From assembly GCF_934202235.1 (NCBI RefSeq), contig NZ_CAKPXS010000066.1, positions 1-5,504 on the forward strand: a DNA stretch of 5,504 nucleotides. The letters run 5' to 3'. The notes below the pieces were generated by a model. The model saw only the letters and a list, made by a program, of their open reading frames with translations. It ran no database searches and was not told where the DNA came from. Below, one piece after another: positions 1 through 5,087 of this stretch (the first letter of the stretch is position 1; every line of letters starts with the position of its first letter). This DNA is from an uncultured Limosilactobacillus sp. (GTDB taxonomy: Bacteria; Bacillota; Bacilli; Lactobacillales; Lactobacillaceae). A program made the position numbers and the translations under genes.

Positions 1-6
1 ACGATT

Positions 7-14
7 GGGAGGAG
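7..14 (+). promoter_or_regulatory. Ribosome binding site of the ClC transporter gene
   Basis: GGGAGGAG lies four bases before a GTG at 19-21. It is a strong match to the anti-Shine-Dalgarno complement and supports GTG as the true start. The next in-frame Met is residue 48, inside the membrane domain. The promoter lies outside the window. Confidence 0.8.
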
Positions 15-18
15 CATT

Positions 19-1578
19 GTGAAAAAGAGAGAAGCAAAAATTGAAACTTTAAACTACGGTAGTCTTCGCCCGCTGCTCAGGGCGGTGATTATCGGTCTGT
101 TAACTGGTCTGGTCGTTAGTGTATTTCGGCTTTGTATCCAGCACGTTCTTGGGTGGGTGATGACTTGTTTTAAGTACTTTCATCACCAACCATTAATGCT
201 GATTCCGTGGGTTGGTGGTTCGGTGATGATTGCCCTGATCCTGGGGACAATGTCACAGCACCATCCCGACATTAAGGGATCAGGGATTCCCCAGGTTGAA
301 GGGCAATTGACCGGCCAATTTGACGAACCATGGTGGCCAGTACTGTGGCGTAAGTTTGTTGGCGGGATCATCGGGATCGGTTCTGGTCTCTTTCTTGGGC
401 GGGAAGGGCCATCGATTCAGCTTGGCGCGACAATCGGCCAGGGTTGGAGCGAATTTCGTCATAAAAAAGGAATCGAACGACGGGTCGGCATCGCCAGTGG
501 TGCCGCTGCTGGTCTGTCAGCAGCCTTTAATGCACCCATTGCTAGTACGATGTTTGTTATTGAAGAGGTGTACCACAATTTTTCGCCGTTAGTGTGGCTC
601 TCGGTGTTTGTCAGCGCCCTGAGTTCGAACATGGTGTCTGTCCAGTTCTTCAGTTTGAAGCCTGATCTCGGGATTAGCTACCAGCAGCCGTTGCCGCTTA
701 ACCAGTATTGGCACCTGGTGGTCCTAGGGATCTTGCTCGGCCTCTTGGGGCGGCTATACCAGTATGTTATTCTCCGGTTACCGGCGTGGACGCGACGGGT
801 CAAGTGGGTCAAACCAGCATGGTATCCAGTGGTGCCCTTTTTGCTGTTGATTCCTGTCGCCTGGTTTTTCCCGCTGACTCTCGGCGGAGGTAACCAGTTG
901 ATCGTTACAATTGATCAGTTGCCAGTTTCGGTGAAATTGTTTGCCGGCTTATTCTTGCTGCGTTTTGTCTTCTCAATGATTAGTTATGGTTCCGAACTAC
1001 CAGGGGGAATTTTTCTGCCAATCCTGACGTTAGGCGCGCTGATTGGCGGACTGTATGCGGCAGCAGCGGCTCACCTGGGACTGATGCCGGACCGCTATAT
1101 GGACAACATGATTATCTACGCGATGGCGGGCTACTTTGCCTGCATCAGTAAAGCTCCCTTTACGGCCATCCTGCTCATTACCGAGATGGTGGGGTCACTG
1201 GCCTTCTTGATGCCCCTCGCCATTGTGGCAGTAGTTGCTTACCTGGTTGTCGATAGTCTGGGCGGCGCGCCAGTCTATATGGCGATGTTCCGCAACTTTA
1301 TGCACCAGCAGCCAATTAAGCCCTTCGTTGGGTTTACTAAGGTGACGGTGGCCGTTTTTGCTGGGTCACGGTTGGACGACTTAGCAGTCAGGAACTATTG
1401 CTGGCCAACAGGGTGCCTGTTAACCAGTGTTTACCGTGGCGACGAACACATTACCCCGAACGGTAGTACAATTTTGCGGGCGGGTGATACCCTGGTAGTG
1501 GAACTTACCGGGAAAAACCAGTTGGCAAAGGAAAAACAAATCAACCAGGCTGCTCACGACCCTGCTAATGGTCAATGA
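19..1578 (+). CDS. clcA: ClC-family H+/Cl- exchange transporter with C-terminal RCK_C domain
   Basis: A 519-residue polytopic membrane protein of the ClC family, expected to exchange chloride for protons across the cytoplasmic membrane. The diagnostic motifs are present: GSGIP at residues 87-91 (the central Ser of the anion site is Ser88), GREGP at 127-131 with the external gating glutamate Glu129, the FNAPI stretch near 170-174, GGIFLP at 329-334, and Tyr420 at the place of the E. coli ClcA anion-coordinating Tyr445. The IEE motif at 181-183 keeps Glu183, matching the internal proton glutamate (E. coli Glu203), so it should be an exchanger rather than a channel. After the membrane domain (about 15-425), residues 438-498 form a cytosolic RCK_C/TrkA_C-like domain with the typical ending RAGDTLVVEL, suggesting ligand control; the ligand is unknown. 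E. coli ClcA lacks this domain. The start is GTG, fixed by the RBS. No terminator separates it from secG, 57 bases downstream. The gene symbol follows family usage, and physiological role (acid resistance, possible fluoride export) is not resolvable. The gating motif is GREGP, as in chloride-type ClCs. Confidence 0.93.
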   Translation: MKKREAKIETLNYGSLRPLLRAVIIGLLTGLVVSVFRLCIQHVLGWVMTCFKYFHHQPLMLIPWVGGSVMIALILGTMSQHHPDIKGSGIPQVEGQLTGQFDEPWWPVLWRKFVGGIIGIGSGLFLGREGPSIQLGATIGQGWSEFRHKKGIERRVGIASGAAAGLSAAFNAPIASTMFVIEEVYHNFSPLVWLSVFVSALSSNMVSVQFFSLKPDLGISYQQPLPLNQYWHLVVLGILLGLLGRLYQYVILRLPAWTRRVKWVKPAWYPVVPFLLLIPVAWFFPLTLGGGNQLIVTIDQLPVSVKLFAGLFLLRFVFSMISYGSELPGGIFLPILTLGALIGGLYAAAAAHLGLMPDRYMDNMIIYAMAGYFACISKAPFTAILLITEMVGSLAFLMPLAIVAVVAYLVVDSLGGAPVYMAMFRNFMHQQPIKPFVGFTKVTVAVFAGSRLDDLAVRNYCWPTGCLLTSVYRGDEHITPNGSTILRAGDTLVVELTGKNQLAKEKQINQAAHDPANGQ

Positions 1579-1622
1579 CAGTGAAATGTGTTAGTATAAA
1601 TAAGTTAAAGTGAGTAGAAAAG

Positions 1623-1628
1623 AGGAGG
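1623..1628 (+). promoter_or_regulatory. Ribosome binding site of secG
   Basis: A perfect AGGAGG stands seven bases before the GTG at 1636. It selects this GTG rather than the in-frame ATG five codons later (1651), which would remove part of the first membrane helix. Confidence 0.85.
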
Positions 1629-1635
1629 AAACACT

Positions 1636-1875
1636 GTGGAGAAGATTTTGATGACACTCTTCCTGATTGACTGTGTTGTATTGATTGCGTGCGTAATGAT
1701 GCAGCCAGCGAAGAATGATAATGATGCGATGTCAGCGCTGACGGGTGGTGCTGGCGACCTCTTTTCCCGGCGGAAGCCGCGGGGCTTTGAAGCGGTCATG
1801 CAAATCGTTACCGTTATTTTTGGTGCCCTGTTTTTCATCTTGGCACTAGCCCTGGTTTTTGTCTCATCACACTAG
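1636..1875 (+). CDS. secG: Preprotein translocase subunit SecG
   Basis: A 79-residue protein of normal length for Gram-positive SecG, the accessory subunit of the SecYEG translocon in the cytoplasmic membrane; it assists SecA-driven export. Two hydrophobic helices are visible, at about residues 4-22 and 53-76. They are joined by a cytosolic loop carrying the family hallmarks: QPAK at 23-26 after helix 1, GGAGDLF at 37-43, and a basic stretch ending in RG at 49-50 before helix 2. Helix 1 contains two cysteines (13 and 19), which is not diagnostic. The GTG start is set by a perfect AGGAGG. It lies 57 bases after the ClC gene and 112 bases before rnr, in the same direction. The neighbourhood secG-rnr-smpB is the conserved Firmicutes arrangement and backs the call, although the carboxylesterase gene often found between secG and rnr is missing. 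Confidence 0.95.
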   Translation: MEKILMTLFLIDCVVLIACVMMQPAKNDNDAMSALTGGAGDLFSRRKPRGFEAVMQIVTVIFGALFFILALALVFVSSH

Positions 1876-1899
1876 TTGATTAAATAGTTAACAAAAAAC

Positions 1900-1972
1900 G
1901 CAGTCTCCGGTGGTGCCTGGTATTCGAGAAAATGAATGCTTGGCACCCCTTGTGCTTTTTAGGGCAGACTGC
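1900..1972 (+). promoter_or_regulatory. Nested stem structure in the rnr leader (candidate cis-regulatory RNA)
   Basis: The gap between secG and rnr can fold into a nested structure. An outer perfect 7-bp stem pairs GCAGTCT (1900-1906) with AGACTGC (1966-1972). It can extend by two C-G pairs (1907-1908 with 1963-1964) past a bulged C1965. Inside it sits a long hairpin: GG (1909-1910) with CC (1948-1949), a bulged T1911, GGTGCC (1912-1917) with GGCACC (1942-1947), a T-T mismatch, then GGTATTC (1919-1925) with GAATGCT (1934-1940) using two G-U pairs, and an 8-base A-rich loop (1926-1933). Bases 1950-1962 are left unpaired and T-rich. The outer right arm ends five bases before the rnr Shine-Dalgarno sequence. 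The pairing is read directly. A regulatory role, such as translational control or attenuation of rnr, is inference. It does not match any riboswitch or T-box pattern I recognise. It could also be a processing site or a weak secG terminator. Confidence 0.5.
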
Positions 1973-1976
1973 CGAT

Positions 1977-1983
1977 GAAGGAG
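1977..1983 (+). promoter_or_regulatory. Ribosome binding site of rnr
   Basis: GAAGGAG ends four bases before the ATG at 1988. The spacing is slightly short but usual for a strong site. The right arm of the upstream leader stem ends at 1972, so folding could affect ribosome docking without covering the site itself. Confidence 0.8.
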
Positions 1984-1987
1984 TATT

Positions 1988-4402
1988 ATGACTGAACAAC
2001 AGAAGCAATTAGCAGAACAAATTTTGCAGTGCCTCGCTGACAACGTGAAGATTAGCTTGTCGGCGGAAAAAATCGCCCGGTTACTAGGCATGCCGGATGC
2101 TGACCAATTTACCCCGATTGTTCAAACACTAGCCCAGTTAGAGCGTGATGGAAAAGTGACCGTCACAGACCAGGGGGAATTCCAACTGGTGATTAAAGAT
2201 AAGCCACTGACTGGTGTTTTTCGGGCCAACGAACGTGGCTTCGGCTTTGTTCATTACGACCCAGAAATGCCTGACATCTACATTAATTCTGATGACACCC
2301 TGAACGCCTTAAATGGTGATCAGGTGGCCGTTAAGATTTTGCAACCGGGAGACCCAACCCGTGGTCGGGGACCGGTTGGCAAGGTGACTGAGGTGGTCGA
2401 ACACCACTTTACCCACATGGTTGGTGAATTTAAGACGATCTCGTTAGATCACTTCATTGGGGAAGTCGTCCTCAAGGATAAGAAATTAAGCCAGTATAAG
2501 TTTTACGTGACGGATAAGGGCCTTCACCCGGCGGATAACGAAATTGTTAACGCTACGGTGGAAACCTACCCGACTAAGGAGTCACCAAATGTGCTGACCG
2601 GGGCCGTGCTGGAAGTGATTGGTGATGCTGACCAGCCTGGAGTGGACATTATGTCGGCTGTCTATGCTCACGATGTTCCGCACCAGTTTTCTGATGAGGC
2701 AATGGCACAAGCCAAGAAAGTGGAAAAGCAAATTAGCGCTGATGAAAAGCGAGGTCGTAAGGATGTCACTGACCAGCCACTAGTGACAATCGACAGTATT
2801 GAGTCCAAGGACCTGGATGACGCGGTAGTTGCCTGGAAACTGCCCAATGGGAACTATCACCTGGGAGTCCATATTGCCGACGTCAGTCACTACGTTCAAC
2901 CAGGAACACCACTGGATCGTGATGCATACGAACGGGGGACGTCCGTCTACTTGACGGACCGTGTCATTCCAATGCTTCCCAAGCGATTGTCAAACGGTAT
3001 TTGCTCCTTAAACCCGGGGGAAGAACGTTTGTCGATGAGCTGTGAAATGGAAATTAACCCCCAGGGGAAAGTGGTTAAGCACTGGATTGGTCCTAGTGTG
3101 ATGAAGTCCCATGCCCGGATGACTTATAAGGCGGTCAACGCGATTATTGAAGATCATGACCCCCAAGTTATGTCGCAGTACCACGACTTGGTACCAATGT
3201 TTGAAACGATGAATGACCTTCATCACATTCTTTTAAATGCCCGTCACCGGCGGGGAGCCATCGATTTTGAGGCACCGGAAGCCAAAATAATTGTCGATGC
3301 TCAGGGACACCCAACCGACATTCAACTGCGTGAACGGCGGACAGCCGAAAAGCTGATCGAGTCCTTTATGCTGGCAGCAAACGAGACGGTGGCCGATCAT
3401 TTCTACCACCTTCACGTGCCGTTCCTTTACCGGGTGCACGAAACTCCTGACCATGACCGGATGCGAGACTTCTTTGACTTCCTTGGTGTCTTTGGTATCC
3501 AAGTGCCGGGGGATGTTAATAATGTCACTCCGAAGATGTTACAGCGGGTCCTGGCGAAGGTCGCAGGTGAGCCCGAAGAGCAGATGGTTCAAGTAATGAT
3601 GCTGCGGTCTATGCAGCAGGCCCGATACAGTGATGAAGAACTGGGTCACTTTGGCCTGGGCGCTAAGTATTACACGCACTTTACGTCGCCAATCCGCCGT
3701 TACCCAGACACAATGGTTCACCGGATGATCAAGTATTATGCTGCCCACGGAACTGGTGAAGAAGCGAAGAGCAAGTTCCGTGACCGCTTAGAGGAAATTG
3801 CCGAGCACACGTCGACAACTGAGCGGCGGGGGATCGATACCGAACGTGATGTGGACTCAATGAAAAAAGCGGAATACATGGAAGATCACATTGGTGAAAC
3901 TTTTGATGCCGTTGTTAGTTCTGTCATGAAGTTTGGTCTCTTTGTTGAGCTGAAAAACACCGTCGAAGGGCTGGTTCATATCAGCGTGATGGATGATGAC
4001 TATTATGAGTACGAAGAAAAGCACATGGCACTGGTGGGACGCCATCATCACCACATTTTCCAGATCGGCCAACCGGTTAAGGTTAAGCTGCTGCGGGTCG
4101 ATAAGGACCAGCGAGAAGTAGACTTCGCCCTCGTTAATGCTGATGATGCGCCAACGACCAAACTACGGGTTTCTTCACCCGACCGGGATCGCCGTTCTCG
4201 CCACGGCCACGGTCACTCTCGCTCGCGGAACTCGCGGAATAATAACCATCGTCAACAAATGGGGCACGGCCGGGGTGGTCATCAGGGATCGCGGCATGGT
4301 AACGGGCAAAAGCGGTACCACAGTAAATCGCAGGGAAGTCAGCACCAGCATAACAAGCAACATGGCGGTCACCGTTTTACGATTCGCGAACGCCGCCACT
4401 AA
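1988..4402 (+). CDS. rnr: Ribonuclease R (3'-5' exoribonuclease, RNase II/RNB family)
   Basis: An 804-residue processive, hydrolytic 3'-5' exoribonuclease that can degrade structured RNA, acting in mRNA and rRNA turnover and, with tmRNA-SmpB, in removal of defective messages. Domains in order: an N-terminal winged-helix region (about 5-65); a first cold-shock/OB domain (about 72-135, with GFGFV at 84-88); a second OB domain (about 145-215); the RNB catalytic domain (about 255-580); an S1 domain (about 635-715); and a basic tail (about 722-804). The metal-binding aspartates Asp269, Asp275, Asp277 and Asp278 lie in the TIDSIESKDLDDAV segment. Tyr321 in GTSVYLTDRVIPMLP fits the RNA-stacking tyrosine, and HFTSPIRRYPD at 564-574 holds the conserved arginines, so the enzyme should be active. 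The tail is unusual: from 731 to 804 it has 13 His and 15 Arg but only 3 Lys, and an HHHH run (686-689) lies in an S1 loop. The winged helix, two OB domains and long tail favour RNase R over RNase II. smpB follows after a short gap. Confidence 0.97.
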   Translation: MTEQQKQLAEQILQCLADNVKISLSAEKIARLLGMPDADQFTPIVQTLAQLERDGKVTVTDQGEFQLVIKDKPLTGVFRANERGFGFVHYDPEMPDIYINSDDTLNALNGDQVAVKILQPGDPTRGRGPVGKVTEVVEHHFTHMVGEFKTISLDHFIGEVVLKDKKLSQYKFYVTDKGLHPADNEIVNATVETYPTKESPNVLTGAVLEVIGDADQPGVDIMSAVYAHDVPHQFSDEAMAQAKKVEKQISADEKRGRKDVTDQPLVTIDSIESKDLDDAVVAWKLPNGNYHLGVHIADVSHYVQPGTPLDRDAYERGTSVYLTDRVIPMLPKRLSNGICSLNPGEERLSMSCEMEINPQGKVVKHWIGPSVMKSHARMTYKAVNAIIEDHDPQVMSQYHDLVPMFETMNDLHHILLNARHRRGAIDFEAPEAKIIVDAQGHPTDIQLRERRTAEKLIESFMLAANETVADHFYHLHVPFLYRVHETPDHDRMRDFFDFLGVFGIQVPGDVNNVTPKMLQRVLAKVAGEPEEQMVQVMMLRSMQQARYSDEELGHFGLGAKYYTHFTSPIRRYPDTMVHRMIKYYAAHGTGEEAKSKFRDRLEEIAEHTSTTERRGIDTERDVDSMKKAEYMEDHIGETFDAVVSSVMKFGLFVELKNTVEGLVHISVMDDDYYEYEEKHMALVGRHHHHIFQIGQPVKVKLLRVDKDQREVDFALVNADDAPTTKLRVSSPDRDRRSRHGHGHSRSRNSRNNNHRQQMGHGRGGHQGSRHGNGQKRYHSKSQGSQHQHNKQHGGHRFTIRERRH

Positions 4403-4419
4403 TTTCCTTGAGACCTGTT

Positions 4420-4425
4420 AGGAGG
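4420..4425 (+). promoter_or_regulatory. Ribosome binding site that decides the smpB start
   Basis: A perfect AGGAGG lies only two bases before the ATG at 4428 but eight bases before the in-frame GTG at 4434. Two bases is too close for efficient initiation, while eight is near optimal, so the GTG is preferred. Confidence 0.8.
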
Positions 4426-4433
4426 CGATGAAG

Positions 4434-4907
4434 GTGGCAAAACGCAAACACCAGCAAAAAGATGACAACTTGGTCGCACAAAATCGTAAAGCCCGCCATG
4501 ATTATTTTGTTATCGAAACGGTGGAAGCCGGATTGGTACTCACCGGGACGGAAATTAAGTCTGTCCGGGCACGTCGCGTGAACCTCAAGGATGGGTATGC
4601 GCAGATTCGTAATGGTGAAGGCTGGTTAATGAACGTCCACATTAGTGAATACGCTAACGGCAACATCTTCAACCAGGATCCGTTGCGCAACCGGAAGTTG
4701 TTGCTCCATAAGAAGCAACTTAATAAACTAGCCGGGGAGCTCAGCGTGGGCGGATTAACATTAATCCCCCTGAAGATGTACATCAAGAATGGTTATGCGA
4801 AAGTCCTTCTGGGGCTGGCAAAGGGGAAACACCAATATGACAAGCGACAAGCAATCAGAAATCGTGATGCTGCCCGCCAGATTGAACGAGTAATGAAGCA
4901 CTACTAG
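4434..4907 (+). CDS. smpB: SsrA-binding protein SmpB
   Basis: A 157-residue SmpB, the small basic protein that binds the tRNA-like domain of tmRNA and brings it to stalled ribosomes for trans-translation. Length is typical. Hallmarks read from the GTG start: NRKARHDYFV (17-26), GLVLTGTEIKSVR (33-45), LKDGYAQI (51-58), HISEY (69-73), DPLRNRKLLLH (82-92), the central LGLAKGKHQYDKR (126-138), and a basic C-terminal segment (137-157) that in this family enters the mRNA channel and takes the place of a codon-anticodon pair. The GTG start gives an MAKRKHQQ N-terminus, like other SmpB proteins, and is well spaced from AGGAGG. Starting at the ATG at 4428 would add two residues and leave a two-base spacer. 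It lies 31 bases after the rnr stop with no terminator between, so cotranscription is likely, and an intrinsic terminator follows. The tmRNA gene ssrA, which follows smpB in B. subtilis, is not present in this window. Confidence 0.96.
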   Translation: MAKRKHQQKDDNLVAQNRKARHDYFVIETVEAGLVLTGTEIKSVRARRVNLKDGYAQIRNGEGWLMNVHISEYANGNIFNQDPLRNRKLLLHKKQLNKLAGELSVGGLTLIPLKMYIKNGYAKVLLGLAKGKHQYDKRQAIRNRDAARQIERVMKHY

Positions 4908-4925
4908 AATTGCAAAATAAAAAAA

Positions 4926-4955
4926 CTCACGTTGCGATGCAGCGTGAGGTTTTTT
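4926..4955 (+). terminator. Rho-independent terminator after smpB, probably bidirectional
   Basis: CTCACG (4926-4931) pairs with CGTGAG (4943-4948). The stem continues through a T-G wobble and TGC (4933-4935) with GCA (4939-4941), closing on a GAT loop. This gives a 10-bp stem followed, after one G, by six T (4950-4955). On the other strand the seven A of 4919-4925 supply a T tract, so it could also stop transcription coming from the right. It ends the rnr-smpB unit 18 bases after the smpB stop. Confidence 0.93.
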
Positions 4956-4992
4956 ATTGGTTAATCAGCTCCAACAGCTTGTTTAAAAAAGG

Positions 4993-5006
4993 CGAAAACG
5001 CTTTGA
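4993..5006 (+). promoter_or_regulatory. cre-like site (candidate CcpA operator)
   Basis: CGAAAACGCTTTGA fits the catabolite-responsive element consensus TGWAANCGNTNWCA at all but the first and the thirteenth positions, including the central CG. It overlaps the -35-like element TTGAAC at 5003-5008 and lies about 80 bases before the DUF969 start, a usual place for carbon-catabolite repression. The surrounding bases also form a small dyad, AAAGGCG / CGCTTT around AAAA. The match is by eye, and AT-rich gaps give some chance matches. Confidence 0.4.
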
Positions 5007-5031
5007 ACATTAATTAATAAAAGAATATGAG
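5003..5031 (+). promoter_or_regulatory. Candidate sigma-A promoter, distal
   Basis: TTGAAC (5003-5008, 4 of 6 to TTGACA) and TATGAG (5026-5031, 4 of 6 to TATAAT) are separated by 17 bases, the ideal spacer. The spacer contains the palindrome ATTAATTAAT (5009-5018). The -35 overlaps the cre-like site, an arrangement that would allow repression. Both hexamers are imperfect, so this is a weak call. Confidence 0.35.
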
Positions 5032-5038
5032 ATTGTTA

Positions 5039-5051
5039 ATCGCAAGGCGAT
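5039..5051. repeat. Short inverted repeat ATCGC-AAG-GCGAT, possible operator
   Basis: A perfect 5-bp dyad with a 3-base centre lies just upstream of the extended -10 element and near the expected start point of the distal promoter. Its position suits an operator, but five base pairs could easily occur by chance and no regulator gene is in the window. Confidence 0.25.
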
Positions 5052-5057
5052 AAAGAA

Positions 5058-5066
5058 TGATAAAAT
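5058..5066 (+). promoter_or_regulatory. Extended -10 promoter element ahead of the DUF969 gene
   Basis: TGATAAAAT contains the TGn extension and a 5-of-6 match to TATAAT at 5061-5066. No good -35 lies 16-18 bases upstream; TTGTTA at 5033-5038 is too far away (22 bases). Extended -10 promoters can work without a good -35. The start point would fall near 5073, leaving a very short leader ending in the Shine-Dalgarno sequence. Confidence 0.5.
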
Positions 5067-5076
5067 GTACCTCAAA

Positions 5077-5082
5077 GAGGTG
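5077..5082 (+). promoter_or_regulatory. Ribosome binding site of the DUF969 gene
   Basis: GAGGTG within AAAGAGGTG matches the 3' end of 16S rRNA. Two tandem ATG codons follow, at 5085 and 5088. The second is five bases from the GAGGTG element and is preferred; using the first would add only one Met. Confidence 0.65.
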
Positions 5083-5087
5083 TGATG

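Noticed and set aside
1575..1600. Possible secG promoter: ATGACA (1575-1580) and TATAAA (1595-1600)
   Set aside because: Each hexamer is a 5-of-6 match, but the 14-base spacer is too short for sigma-A, and there is no TGn extension. Not strong enough to list as a feature.
1859..1885. Possible rnr promoter: TTGTCT (1859-1864) with TTAAAT (1880-1885)
   Set aside because: Both hexamers are only 4 of 6 with a 15-base spacer, and the first lies inside the end of secG. Too weak to support.
1888..2091. Minus-strand open frame across the secG-rnr gap
   Set aside because: It lies opposite the structured leader and the rnr start, has no family resemblance and contains an odd Cys/Ser-rich sequence; taken as a shadow of rnr.
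4137..4421. Second-frame and minus-strand open frames over the RNase R tail
   Set aside because: The low-complexity, CG-rich codons of the tail keep other frames open. The rnr frame is continuous through this region to a normal stop and the other frames show no domain.
4908..5084. tmRNA (ssrA) gene after smpB
   Set aside because: Checked because ssrA often follows smpB. Only 177 bases are available, occupied by a terminator and promoter-like sequences; a tmRNA needs about 350 bases and a CCA-ended tRNA-like part, none of which is seen.
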